The notes under the pieces: model-generated | The model's input: the letters and a program-made list of their open reading frames with translations, nothing else | What the model was told of the DNA's origin: nothing | Database searches by the model: none | Made by a program: the position numbers and the translations under genes | Source of the DNA: Boesenbergia rotunda | Lineage: Eukaryota; Streptophyta; Magnoliopsida; Zingiberales; Zingiberaceae | DNA length: 64,000 nt | Assembly: GCA_024364735.1 (NCBI GenBank) | Contig: JAGFNQ010001122.1 | Span: 96,920 to 160,919, forward strand | Direction: 5' to 3' | In this document: positions 34,921-45,502 of the stretch, in pieces | Layout of the letters: each line of letters opens with the position of its first letter | How positions within the stretch are numbered: the stretch's first letter is position 1

Positions 34921-35490
34921 ACTCAACCGTCTTTTCTTTTGTTTTTTGCTGTTTTAAATTCTTTAACGAAGTGTCTCTCTCATCCATTACAACAATCCTT
35001 GAACATGTAAAGGAGCGTTCTTAAGAAATTTTATCCTACATAGCTATGTGTATTATTTTTTGATAATTCAAATGTTCATGATTCACTCAATTAATTATGG
35101 AGGTAAACAACCTTCCTCCTAAGTCAGATAAAATCGAAGCACAATTGATGAACATTTAGAAATCGATCGTTAGAATATTTGTTCCATTTAAAATTTGAAT
35201 TATGATTTTTCTTATTCCATGCAAGTTGATTCATGTTTATTGGCATGGCAAATAAAATTAGAAATAATTAGTAGTATTATAATTCTTAGTTCTAAATTTT
35301 TTTAGTATTTCTATTAAATGCAATGTATATAATTCATATTAAAATTTAACATTTATAAAAAAACTTTCTATCGCGTCTCATTAAAATATGAATATATTGT
35401 TAAATAAATAAAAGACACATTTTAAATATTTTCTCATCATTAAAATCAAAAGTAGAAGGTAAATATCTACTCTCATGATTAATGAATGTC
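34921..35490. other. Intergenic AT-rich sequence
   Basis: 3' region of NDC1 and AT-rich spacer; no gene or clear repeat. Confidence 0.5.
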
Positions 35491-35710
35491 TTATCCTTGT
35501 CTTCACGGGCTGGTTTGGTTAGTAAAACGTCTTGCATCGGAGGTCTTAGGTTCGAGAGTCATCAGTTACACCGGAGGTAAAAATTTGATCTGCTGACTTA
35601 AATCCTCTTGGCCTTAGGCGCCATATCTCACCAATAAAATCGTGATTTACCCCTTCTGGACATTTGTGGGGTCAGGACCAGAGGGCCACTAAGATGGCGG
35701 TTGTATCTTT
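35491..35710 (+). mobile_element. SINE-like tRNA-derived repeat, copy 1
   Basis: Begins CTTCACGGGCTGGTTTGGTTAGTAAAACG and includes AGGTTCGAGAGTC. These resemble Pol III A-box (TGGTTNGTAARRCG) and B-box (GGTTCGANTC) elements about 35 bp apart. It is followed by a body (AAAAATTTGATCTGCTGACTTAAA...GGGGTCAGGACCAGAGG) that is repeated in the adjacent copy. Confidence 0.55.
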
Positions 35711-35725
35711 TTTGCATGAATGTCT

Positions 35726-35936
35726 TACCCGCCCCCACGGGCTGGTTGGTAAGGCGTCTGGCTGTTTGCAACGGAGGTCTCAAGTTTGAGAGTCGTCAGT
35801 CACACACGGGATAAAAATCTGATCTGCTGATTTAAATTTTCTCGGCCTCAAACGTTTTATTTCATTAGTAAAATTATGATTTATCCCCTCTAAATACTTA
35901 TAGGATCGGGACCAAGGGGACGATTCCACCTATGCA
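35726..35936 (+). mobile_element. SINE-like tRNA-derived repeat, copy 2
   Basis: Same structure as copy 1 (CCCACGGGCTGGTTGGTAAGGCG, CAAGTTTGAGAGTCGTC, AAAAATCTGATCTGCTGATTTAAA, GGATCGGGACCAAGGGG), clearly diverged in detail. Direct tandem orientation. Confidence 0.55.
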
Positions 35937-36166
35937 ATGAATGTCTTACCCACTCCACCGCCTGCGCAACTAATTAAAAGACTATTTGTTGTCACCTTTC
36001 TGGAATCTTCCTTTTTCTTGCCCACTAAAAAAAATGAAAATAAACACCTTTTGTTTCATTGTTTCTTCAGAATAAATACCTATTTTAGAAAAAAAAAAGG
36101 TTCATTATAATTAAACCCTTTCCTCCCTAATATCCCTTCGAGCGTCGAGCCCTTCTGGTCCCACCA

Positions 36167-37147
36167 ATGGCCGCCGTCATTCCAGCCGAAGCCCCCGACG
36201 AAATTGCCGTCGATGCTTTTCCTTTCGTCCGCATCTACAAGAGCGGCCGCGTCGAGCGTTTCCTCGGCACCGCCGTCGTTCCCGCCGGTGTGGACTCCGC
36301 CACCGGCGTCGTCTCCAAGGACGTCCTCGTCGATCCCGCCACCAACCTCTCTGCTCGCCTCTACCTCCCGGGTCGCCTCCAGCCCGACCGCGCGCCCCCT
36401 GTCCTCGTCTACTTTCATGGAGGCGGCTTCGTCATCGAGAGCGCCGCCTCGCCCACCTACCACAACTACCTCAACGCCCTCGTCGCCGCTGCGGGCGTGG
36501 TCGTCGTGTCCGTCGAGTACCGCCGTGCGCCCGAGAGCCCGCTCCCGGCCGCGTACGATGACTGCTTCGCGGCGCTGCGGTGGGTCGCGTCGCGGCCTGC
36601 GGAGGAGCCGTGGCTGGCGGAGGGGCGGGCGGATCTGGGGCGGCTGTTCCTGGCCGGCGACAGCGCCGGGGCCAACATCGTCCATCACGTGGCGCTGCGC
36701 GCGGCGGCGGAGGGGCTGGGGAAGGATGAAGCGGCGATCGAGGGTTTGCTGCTGATTCACCCTTTCTTCTGGGGATCGGAGCCGATCGGGTCGGAGCCTA
36801 GGGCTTCGGCGGAGAGAGAGAAAACGGATCAACTGTGGCAGTTGGTGTGTCCGGGGACCAACGGGGCGGACGATCCGCTGATCAACCCGGCGGCGGAGGG
36901 GGCGGCCAGCCTGGTGGCGCTTCCAGCCCGCCGTGTGATGGTGGCGGTGGCAGAGAAGGACATGCTGAAGGACAGGGGGCGGGCGTACCACGAGCTGTTG
37001 AAGGGGAGCGGCTGGAAGGGGGAAGCGAGGCTGGAGGAGGCGGAGGGCCCGGACGCCGCCCATGTCTTCCACCTCCTCAACCCCGTCTGCGAACTTTCGG
37101 CGAACATGTTGAAGACCGTTGCCGCCTTCCTCAACTCCGGCGAGTAG
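36167..37147 (+). CDS. Plant class-I carboxylesterase (CXE), alpha/beta hydrolase
   Basis: Intronless, 326 residues, GC-rich. The oxyanion motif HGGGF is at residues 84-88, the nucleophile elbow GDSAG at 164-168 (Ser166), catalytic Asp265 lies in VAEKDMLKDRG, and His299 in DAAHVFHLLNP: a complete triad. Length and the DAFPFVRIYKSGRVER start match plant CXEs related to GID1, 2-hydroxyisoflavanone dehydratase-type and tuliposide-converting enzymes. GID1 itself is unlikely because the catalytic His is present. It should hydrolyse small esters in the cytosol; no signal peptide is seen (a plastid location is not suggested). Natural substrate unknown. The ATG is in CCAATGG context. The 362-codon antisense frame across it is a GC-bias shadow. 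Confidence 0.93.
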   Translation: MAAVIPAEAPDEIAVDAFPFVRIYKSGRVERFLGTAVVPAGVDSATGVVSKDVLVDPATNLSARLYLPGRLQPDRAPPVLVYFHGGGFVIESAASPTYHNYLNALVAAAGVVVVSVEYRRAPESPLPAAYDDCFAALRWVASRPAEEPWLAEGRADLGRLFLAGDSAGANIVHHVALRAAAEGLGKDEAAIEGLLLIHPFFWGSEPIGSEPRASAEREKTDQLWQLVCPGTNGADDPLINPAAEGAASLVALPARRVMVAVAEKDMLKDRGRAYHELLKGSGWKGEARLEEAEGPDAAHVFHLLNPVCELSANMLKTVAAFLNSGE

Positions 37148-37818
37148 CTCCAGACTCCTAGTGCCCAAGGAAAAAGGTATCCGTCGCTTTAAGATTCACA
37201 CAGATCACAAATCTGTTGCTTTGAGCCGTCGTGATTTCATGCTTTTTAATTAAGGACTGCAATATATATTTTAGTCTCCCCGAAACATATTTGAATAAAT
37301 TTACCTTTAAAATGTTGTTATTATTATTATTATTAATTTGCTCGTTGAAGTTTGCTGTTTGAGATAATCAATAATAATAATATTATTATTAATTTAGTTT
37401 CAGAAAGATTTTTTTCTTGAAAGAAACAAAAAAAAACTATGAATGGAGCCAAATCTATTGATTGATTTTTACGAATTTTTCGTTTGCTTTTATTTTATGG
37501 GCCATCTTTTTTTTTAAATTATTAACGTGTAATTTATTTAAGTGTTTTTTTTCCGCTTTGTAATCGTCGCGCTTAGCCTGATAGGCGGGATGGCGATGGC
37601 GCGGACTTCTTCGATAATGTACATTGAAATATCTTTGTGATCATCGCAACAATTATTTAATTATAATTCATTAAAAAAATCCTGAAAAAAATGGTTAATT
37701 AATACTTAGGACATTTTCAATAGTTAAAATTTTCAATAAATTTTTATTATAATCTTTAACATGTCACATTAATGTTTTTATTATTCTCTATGAAATCAAA
37801 AAAATCATATATTTTTTT
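37148..37818. other. Intergenic AT-rich sequence
   Basis: 3' region of the carboxylesterase; contains (TTA)n runs at 37317-37340 and 37368-37395. No gene. Confidence 0.55.
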
Positions 37819-38052
37819 GAAAAGTGATAGGGAGAGTGAAAAGCATAGTGAATGACGTGACATTTTACATGCAGCGATCTTCGACGGGTTCATCGTGCCT
37901 CCCAGGGTATAGTTTGATTCGGGGCGGCGGCCGAAGGCTGCCGATGGTGTCCATGCGATAATCAGACATGTGCATGTAAAGTGCCACGTCATGCCATATC
38001 ATTTATTATATTTTTTACTTTCTCATTTTCACTCTCTCTATCATTGCTCTAT
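37819..38052. mobile_element. Foldback MITE, copy 2
   Basis: Shares the core CCAGGGTATAGTTTGATTCGGGGCGGCGGCCGAAGGC with copy 1. Ends are inverted: AAGTGATAGGGAGAGTGAAAA at left versus CATTTTCACTCTCTCTATCATT at right, and TTTACATGCA versus TGCATGTAAA further in. Noncoding. Confidence 0.75.
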
Positions 38053-38058
38053 TTTTTT

Positions 38059-38290
38059 AGAATAATGATTGGGAGAGTTAAAATGGGAAAGTGAAAATCA
38101 TAGTTAATGCCGTGGCATCTTGCATGCACGATATCCGATGGATTCTCCCAGGGTATAGTTTGATTCGGGATGGCGACCGAAGACCGCCGATGGTGTCCAA
38201 GCGATAATCGGACGTGTGCATATAAAATGTCACATCATTCATTATGGTTTTTATTCTTCCATTTTCATTCTCCCTATCATTATTTTTTTA
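38059..38290. mobile_element. Foldback MITE, copy 3
   Basis: Begins AGAATAATGATTGGGAGAGTTAAAATGGG and ends CCATTTTCATTCTCCCTATCATTATT. Same core as copies 1 and 2 and only a few bases from copy 2. A further partial core (GGGATGGCGATCGAATG...GGGCGATAAT) lies at 38382-38420. Confidence 0.75.
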
Positions 38291-38517
38291 TAAACTCTAC
38301 GTCTTAAATCTTATATTTTTATTTATTATCTTTTTTAATTAATATCTATATATAATTTTTATATTTTTATATAGAGATTTGGGATGGCGATCGAATGTCG
38401 TCGTGTCTGGGCGATAATTATACGTTTACATGTTAACTATCATGTCAATTTTTTAAGATATTCTTTAAAAAATCTTTTTGAACGTATGATTACTATATAT
38501 ATATATATATCAGAGCT

Positions 38518-39086
38518 GTTCGGCTGCGGACGCGGGCTGCGGACGCGCTGCGGACCAGTCCGACGTGGCTGCTGCGTGGACAAAAAAAAGCCAAAAAAAA
38601 CAAACTCGCTTCGTTCCTTTCGCCATTTTGCTCTCGCGCCCGCACAACCCCTCTCTCGCGAACCCTAATCGCCGTTCTTCCGCCTGCAGCCCGCGTCGCC
38701 TCCCTCTATCTCCCACCTGCCCCTAACTCCCTTCCTCTCTGCGTCGCCGTCTTCACGCCGCACGAGTCCTTTCTTCTCGCCGAACGATCGAAGCCACACC
38801 AGTCTCCCTCGCCGTCTTCACGCCGAACGACCGAAGCCCTAACTCCCTTCCTCTCTGCCTCCTTCTCCCCGTGGCGCCCTCGCTCCGTCCTCCCCGTGGC
38901 GCGAAGTTCCTTCTCATCTTCCTTCTCAGCCGAAGCCCTAAATCCCTGCCTCCTCCTCCCGTGGCGCCCTCGCTCCCTCCTCCCCGTGGCGCGAAGTTCC
39001 TTCTCATCTTCCTTCCCAGCCGAAGCCCTAACTCTCAGCCGAAGCTAGGGTTTTCAGTGCCAAAGACGCTGCTTCGGCTTCCTGTG
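38518..39086. repeat. Left terminal inverted repeat
   Basis: Matches the reverse complement of 42559-43118 with few differences. It contains a ~90-bp direct duplication (CGTGGCGCCCTCGCTCC...CAGCCGAAGCCCTAA) and reads like a 5' leader (CGCGAACCCTAATCGCCG). Confidence 0.85.
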
Positions 39087-40093
39087 ACTAGAACTATCAA
39101 TGAATGTCTCTTTGAAGCTTCGAAATATGGACTGAAAGCCCCTCTGAAGCCTTTGGACGCTCAGGAAATTCTCGATGTCATTCACAGCTGTAACTGTACT
39201 GGTGGTTCAAAGGGAAGATTTTGGGTCCTCGATCCTGTGGATGGAACTCTCGGTTTTGTGCGTGAAGACCAATATGCTATTGCTCTTGCACTGATAGAGG
39301 ATGGGGAGGCTGTCCTTGGTGCTCTTGGTTGCCCCAACTATCCGAGAAGGAAGGAATGGCTCAACTATCATCAGCGATACTATAGGCTCATGACTACATT
39401 ATCTCCTCCTGCGTCTGGATCATGGCATAAAGGTTGTGTAATGTATGCTCGGAAAGGTTCCGGTGAAGCTTGGATGCAACCACTCATTCATGACATTGGG
39501 AAGTTTGATTGGCACAATTCTGCTAGGATGATTCGTGTATCATCCATTACTGATCCTGCTTGTGCAACATTTTGTGAACCTGTTGAGAAGGCCAACTCAA
39601 GCCACTCCTTCACAGCCGGATTGGCTCACAGTTTCGGTCTAAGGTAAGCTGCATTTGTGCCTTTCTATAACTAATCAAGTCATAAATGAAGAGAAATGGT
39701 CATTCCCTTTTTTGCGAGTACCTCTGAGAAACTCATGCCAGTCTTTTTATTCATATACAAAGAATACTATCGGTTGTGCACCTCGATTTGTATCATTGGC
39801 TTTGCTTCTCAACCTGCAGAAAACAACCATTGCGAGTTTACAGTATGGTGAAATATGCTGCCATAGCTAGAGGAGATGCAGAAATATTCATGAAGTTCGC
39901 AAGGGCTGGGTACAAGGAGAAGGTCTGGGATCACGCGGCAGGATATGTGATCATACAAGAGGCTGATGGAGTGGTCCCTGATGCTGGAGGACGGGCATTG
40001 GATTTCTCCAAAGGTATTGCTTGCTCCGGGCCATTACTGCATGAGAAGATACTAAAAGCCGTCGATGCTAGCTGGGGATCATCAAACTTATAG
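39084..40093 (+). pseudogene. HAL2-like 3'(2'),5'-bisphosphate nucleotidase, N-terminally truncated
   Basis: Coding similarity begins exactly at the TIR inner edge (TINECLFEASKYGLK, about 39087). Exon one ends at 39643 (GT), exon two is 39820-40093 (AG before it). It contains FWVLDPVDGTLGFVREDQYA (metal-binding DPVDGT), EKANSSHSFTAGLAHSFGLR, and WDHAAGYVIIQEADG, the second inositol-phosphatase-type signature. Intact relatives hydrolyse 3'-phosphoadenosine 5'-phosphate and affect sulfur metabolism and retrograde signalling. The N-terminal ~130 residues (first metal-site acids) are absent; the frame instead runs back into TIR sequence with no in-frame ATG before about 39391. A small internal deletion lies after LDFSKG. 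It is therefore a captured fragment, not a working enzyme. Confidence 0.85.
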
Positions 40094-40952
40094 CCACTAC
40101 TTGTGCAAAACATGCTGCAAAAAGGAATGATCATTATATTCATATAAGGTGTCACTGAGATTCTTTAGAAACTTAAATTTGATTATTGTTGAGCATTGCA
40201 GAAGAATGGTGGCTTGAAATGTCAGTTTTAACAGCTCGTCGTTTGGTCCTCGTCCAGTTCTGATGGTGATGAAACTAAATAAGTTGCAGATTGGTCAGCT
40301 TCCAATTTGGAACGTCAAGTAAAGGAAGAAGAAAGGTGTTCTTTTCCATGGAGCCTTCTCATACGTCAAAGACAAATTCATCCAAAGTATTTTATCCACA
40401 CGTTTTAGACATCATAAACTATTTTGTTTGACCCTTGTCAAAAGGATTTTGTTTTAAGAAATTCTTATTGTATTTCAGGTGTTCGTAGGCATGCATCATA
40501 AAGTATAATATGATTCATCATGAATCAACAATTATTTTGTAAATAGTTTTAAAAGTTGCTTATAAGTTAATCTCACTTAGTGGGATACACAGATGAAAAT
40601 ATCCAGTTTGTAAATCGTTGATTGTTATGATCAACCGGGTAAAAAATTTAGAAATCCATGGCATTTCACTCGCAAACAAAAAAAAGATCAGAGGTTTTTT
40701 TTTTCTTTTTGAAACTAATGAAGTTGCTTCAGAATTGGAATCTCAATCTGGTGGTTTCAAGATTGTGATTTCAAGACAACAAAAGCCACCAAAAGCATTC
40801 CACAGACAATGTCATAAACTTCAAACTACACAAGCATTGCTCAAATGAACTACCGTTCGTACTACGACATAGTCTGAAAGTAGATTTCACAACCAATGTG
40901 AAAATACAAAAGAAACAAAACTCGCATTGCCCTTGGGATCCATATCTCACTT
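40094..40952. other. Internal noncoding part of the long-TIR element
   Basis: Joins the converging 3' ends of the HAL2-like and HD2-like fragments. Probably their captured 3' untranslated regions plus spacer; no other gene. Confidence 0.45.
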
Positions 40953-41962
40953 TCAGGTGCTGTGCTTGGCTTTGGTATGAGATTGTAGGGCGTTCTCAGA
41001 GTTGAAGGTTCTGAAACCAAAAAAGAGATAGATGTTATAATTAATGAATTGAAAAGAGAAAAAAAAAGTAAGAACGAAGAGGGAATACTTGCTGCATGAT
41101 TTGCAGGCGAGGGGGCCAGTAGATTTAGGCGTTTGCTGCTTTGACTTGTCGCCACTATTTGCAGGAGTCTTTCCTTGTTTAGCAGGATGAGGAGTTGCAA
41201 CATGAACAACTTTCTTTCCATCAGCGCCTGCAATGCCCCCACAAGAATCTATTCAAATGAACTTAACTCCTTTATGCTGCTTCCACTTAGTATATTTATT
41301 TGTAAAAAAAAATTATAGTGATTAGAGGGGAAAATTAAATTTTGAATTTATCATAGCTGCAAAACCTAAAGATGCTGTGCTATATGGCAAATCATGCCAT
41401 GTCAATTTATACAGTTTTACTACTCCAATCCCTTTCACGTCTAATAATAACACTATCAGCTAATTGATTTGAATAAACTGTCGAACAAAAAAACTACAAA
41501 AAATAGAATGAACACTATAAATAAAAACTAGTTGAGATAAGATTAACTGAGTTCATTTCAACATGCTTTAGCGCGTGCCAATGTGAGTGCGAGCAAATTG
41601 CTACAGGAATGTAGCTGACACTGCAGCCAGCACAAGAAATGTAATCCATGTAGATCACAATATACCATATAGCATAATAATTGTAATATTATAAACCAAG
41701 AAATGTCTACCTGTTTTCTGATTTCCACCTGGAGAAACCAACTTTGCTTTCTTCTCTGGAACAGGTGTTTTGGAAGCCGAATCAGCAAGCCTTTTCTTAC
41801 TGGCTTCAGCCTGCAACAAATGCATTCTATATCACTGGGTACCTGAGTGCCTAGCAAAACAATGCAGTAGTAGAAAACACTAACCTTCTTCGGGGTAGCA
41901 TCTTCCTCTTCATCTGAACTCTCATCCTCATCATCACTATCATCCTCTCCGTCAATCATTTC
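40953..41962 (-). pseudogene. HD2-type (plant-specific) histone deacetylase, 3' half only
   Basis: Four minus-strand exons: 41962-41885 (EMIDGEDDSDDEDESSDEEE, the acidic stretch), 41810-41711 (KKRLADSASKTPVPEKKAKL, basic), 41227-41089 (KVVHVATPHPAKQGKTPANS then GPLACKSCS) and 41010-40953 (TFNSENALQSHTKAKHST, stop). The last two form a C2H2 zinc finger (CKSC-x12-H-x4-H) characteristic of HDT1/HDT2 nucleolar deacetylases. Splice borders and phases are intact. The conserved N-terminal MEFWGVEVK catalytic region is missing on the 5' side before the right TIR, so this is a truncated captured copy. Confidence 0.85.
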
Positions 41963-42558
41963 CTAAAAGAAATGCAATTAAACTGCCATTCCACACAATA
42001 AAAGCACACAATAACAAGACATATTCAACCTTGTTTTCACAAGTATACAACTATTTAGATCAACAACATTAATCGAATTCCCATATTGCCGCTAATATTT
42101 TCTTTTGAACACTCTATAACCATTGCATCTTATTCCCTAACAGATTTAACACTTATAACTATAAAGTATATTCATCGTCTTTGAATATATTTCATATCAC
42201 CTCTACTTATTTTCAATTATTTCAATATCTGCTGGAGTCTACAACAAACATTATCATCAAATACTAATGTGAGAAAATTCATATAGAGTTATAACTTACC
42301 ATTGAAGCAAATTTACATTGGTTTAAAAAATATTGTTCCGAGATGAACCACTAATTGCAATATTACTATATTATTATATTTATCTTTACTGACACTGACA
42401 AAATGTGAATCAAGCAGAAGTAAACCATTGTAATAACAAGTCGACAATATGTGAAATCTGAATCATAAACCAAAAGAGAGAATATAAAATACATAGAAAA
42501 AGTGTACCATTGATGGGCACAGCCAATGGAACTTTGGACCGGCAAGGGAGCGAAGGCA
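41963..42558. other. Internal noncoding part of the long-TIR element
   Basis: AT-rich; perhaps an intron of the captured HD2 gene running up to the right TIR. No upstream HD2 exon is recognisable. Confidence 0.4.
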
Positions 42559-43118
42559 CCACGGGAAGCCGAAGCAGCGTCTTTGGCACTGAAAACCCTA
42601 GCTTCGGCTGAGAGTTAGGGCTTCGGCTGGGAAGGAAGATGAGAAGGAACTTCGCGCCACGGGGAGGAGGGAGCGAGGGCGCCACGGGGAGGAGGAGGCA
42701 GGGAGTTAGGGCTTCGGCTGAGAAGGAAGATGAGAAGGAACTTCGCGCCACGGGGAGGACGGAGCGAGGGCGCCACGGGGAGAAGGAGGCAGAGAGGAAG
42801 GGAGTTAGGGCTTCGGTCGTTCGGCGTGAAGACGGCGAGGGAGACTGGTGTGGCTTCGATCGTTCGGCGAGAAGAAAGGACTCGTGCGGCGTGAAGACGG
42901 CGACGCAGAGAGGAAGGGAGTTAGGGGCAGGTGGGAGATAGAGGGAGGCGACGCGGGCTGCAGGCGGAAGAACGGAGATTAGGGTTCGCGAGAGAGGGGT
43001 CGTGCGGGCGCGAGAGCAAAATCGCGAAAGTTCACGCTGCGAGTTTGCTTTTGGCTTGTTTTTTGTCCACGCAGCGTGCCACGTCGGACTGGTCCGCAGC
43101 CAGGGTCCGCAGCCGAAC
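42559..43118. repeat. Right terminal inverted repeat
   Basis: Inverted copy of 38518-39086; inner edge at ...GGAAGCCGAAGCAGCG, outer edge at GTCCGCAGCCGAAC. Confidence 0.85.
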
Positions 43119-43119
43119 G

Positions 43120-43120
<1 letters not shown>

Positions 43121-43174
<54 letters not shown>
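43121..43174. repeat. (TA)n microsatellite
   Basis: Uninterrupted TA run of about 53 bp directly outside the right TIR. A shorter (TA) run lies at 38493-38510 outside the left TIR. Confidence 0.95.
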
Positions 43175-43177
<3 letters not shown>

Positions 43178-43933
43178 GAATAGTCTATTATGTAAATTAT
43201 ATGAGTAATTCCCTTCGCAATCTTTGTTGAAACAAGTTGTACATGGAAATTAAACTGATGTATTATTTAATGTACCAAAAGGAAAAGCAATGAAATGTTA
43301 AATGAAGCTCACTGCAATTACATGAGAAAAAGAGGTTCTCGTTCTAGTTTGGCAATAAAATAAATGCAATCACGAAGAACATATCGGAGTTTGCCTTCAA
43401 TCTCAACAGCGTGACTAGCATTTTCCACCTAACCTTTCACTGCTCTGTTTCCTTTGGTCACTTTTTTCTGGATCCTTGCTTTGACAATCGTTCATGGAAC
43501 TATGAGATGGCTTATCAATGATACCAAGTAGAATAATCCATATGATTCTTAGTGTGCACCAGTAACAAAATTAAACCATAACTAAGCAACATGAAGAGAA
43601 CATAAGATTTTGTGAATTACCTTCTTCAACTAGATGGAACCTCTAATACTCAGACTTGATTATTTTGTCCACACATCACTCAAACTGAGCATGTGCAAAA
43701 ACATAAAAAGTAAACATGAGTGTGGACTATTAGATTCATACTTGTGTCGATACTCCTATTCCAATCCAGCATAAGTTGGAGAATGGATGCCATACTCTGC
43801 TAATTTCTTTAACCAGGTCCGTAAGATAACTTAGATTTAAATCTCTCGAACAGTCTAATACAAGAATATTTTGTTTGTGTGTGATCAAACACTTAAGCAA
43901 GAATGCTATTATGAATTGCATGCTACAAGGTTT
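43175..43933. other. Intergenic sequence
   Basis: Unique-looking AT-rich DNA without recognised gene. It contains CTACAAGGTTTTGATC just before the large LTR element; the same 16-mer recurs at about 62829. Confidence 0.5.
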
Positions 43934-43938
43934 TGATC
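43934..43938. repeat. Target duplication TGATC of the large LTR element (left copy)
   Basis: TGATC here and at 62782-62786 immediately flank the outer LTRs. The element's own ends also begin TGATC-like, so the edge could shift by a few bases. Confidence 0.75.
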
Positions 43939-44914
43939 TGATTCAGTCGCGAAGTGGGATGGCGATCCTGAGGGTCGAACGGTCTCCCGGGTGGCACGAG
44001 CGAGTGAAGTGGTAGCGAGCTGGCCGCGCTCCAGCGTGGCTCTGCAAAATAGTGACCGTTAGTAAACCCGCCGAGGATTTCCCCGGTCAGGCACTCCGCC
44101 GGTCAAGTCAGTATCCACAGGCAAAATAATGGAGCTGAATTGAAATGAGACAATGGACGTACCTGTGGTAGGAGGAGTGCCGAGTTTATATAGCCGGGGA
44201 GCTGACAACCCTTGACCGTACTGACGAGACAAGGGTGTGATACCTGTTAGCTCGTAGGGAGCACTTAGGAATGGTGCGGCATGGCACGGAGTGCTCGAGC
44301 AGTACGAAAGTACTGGATGTGCAGTATGGAAGTACTAATTGGAGGGGCGGACTGACCGCAAGACATGTCTGGGATGAGTAAGGTGTGTGGAACCCCGTTA
44401 GCAGGGTCGTACCCTGGATATGATGATATAAGAGGGTGTAGGGGCGAGATAGCCCGTGCCCCGAGAGCCGACTGGTGGGTCCGCGTGTTGGGGATTAAGT
44501 CGAGTAATAGCCACTGAGCGTGGGCAGCCACGCGTCCGACTGGTAGAATGGAGGCGCAGGGTACACCCCTGAGTCGGGGGTTTGCCGGGTGATGTCTGTC
44601 TGATTCTGTTAAGCATCCCGTCCTTGTGATGATATTGGAGCGTGGATCGCCACGCATCCGACTGTGTCGCACGACCTAGCTCTAGGTCGGGGGATGGCCA
44701 GGGAGGGTGAGCAACCACACGTCCGACTGGTAGAATGGCTGATGGTCGGACCGACCAACTTCATTGGTGGCCCGCTAGACACTGCTCTCGGGGGCTCCTA
44801 GGCTCGGGAACCCACCCAAGGAGACCTTTGCTGACCTGTTTCCTAAACCTTCCTGGCGCCAGGCTGGCTGGCGGGCCCGGCAGATGAACCTACCCGTAGG
44901 CAAGGCCGGGATCA
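43939..44914 (-). repeat. Outer element LTR (3' LTR in minus orientation)
   Basis: 976 bp matching 61780-62781 with many substitutions and small indels. TATA CTATATAAAC (minus) at about 44177-44186. Confidence 0.85.
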
Positions 44915-45502
44915 CAAGCGTTCCCCTCGAGTCTAGTCGAAGGAGACGGCGAGTCCGACTGACTGGACTATCGCCTGTTGAAGTAAGCCTGGTGCGCCGG
45001 GATCTCCCGGTCCCTTCTCAGGGCCTCTCAACGAACTTGTCAGTGCCCAGGGATCCCGGTCGGCCGGTGATGTCCCATCATTTGTCTTTTTCCCTTCTGC
45101 TGCTCGATATCTCTGGGCAGGTCAAAATCTAGTACATTAATGCTCTTGGTTGCTAATTGCTCCACGTGTCTCTTCCCCATTCCTTTTTAGAGTAGCACGA
45201 CGCTCACCATCTGTCTGGTGAACTACAAAGTTGGGCGTGGGGCGCTTCGCTTCCTGGGCCCCTCTGGGCCCGATCAGACGGCTATTATTGGTCGCCGCCT
45301 CTGCAGTGGCCCGCCATCGGGCAGTTCTGATAGCCTACGTGGTTGCATAAATAGCTTCTTACCATTACCACCGACTTTTTACCCTTTTACCCTGGTGTAC
45401 TGCGCTTCTATCTCCGGCTAGGGTTGCGGCGGAACCTCCGGTCCCAACTTTCTTCTCCGACGACCCTTTACTGGTTGGGTTTTCTTCCTTCTTCTGTTTC
45501 TC
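44915..45502. other. Internal noncoding region of the outer element
   Basis: Contains the putative minus-strand polypurine tract (44915-44932) and the upstream region of the antisense gene A. No gene. Confidence 0.45.

Larger units (their letters stand above)
38518..43118. mobile_element. Long-TIR element carrying two gene fragments (Pack-MULE-like)
   Basis: About 560-570 bp at each end (38518-39086 and 42559-43118) are inverted near-identical copies beginning GTTCGGCTGCGGAC. The element sits in a (TA)n tract, so a TA-rich target duplication cannot be separated from the microsatellite. Inside are a HAL2-like phosphatase fragment (plus strand) and an HD2 histone deacetylase fragment (minus strand), each with introns. 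There is no transposase. Long TIRs plus captured host genes fit a Pack-MULE, but the terminal sequence and target duplication do not prove the superfamily; a genomic inverted duplication is the alternative. Confidence 0.7.

Noticed and set aside
35496..35580. True tRNA gene at the SINE-like repeat
   Set aside because: Box-like motifs occur but no acceptor stem or anticodon arm can be paired.
36080..37168. 362-codon antisense frame across the carboxylesterase gene
   Set aside because: GC-rich third positions on the sense strand keep the reverse frame open; it has no domain and the sense strand has a complete catalytic triad.
39655..39870. Separate small gene in the HAL2-like intron
   Set aside because: It is intron sequence running into the next exon in the wrong frame.
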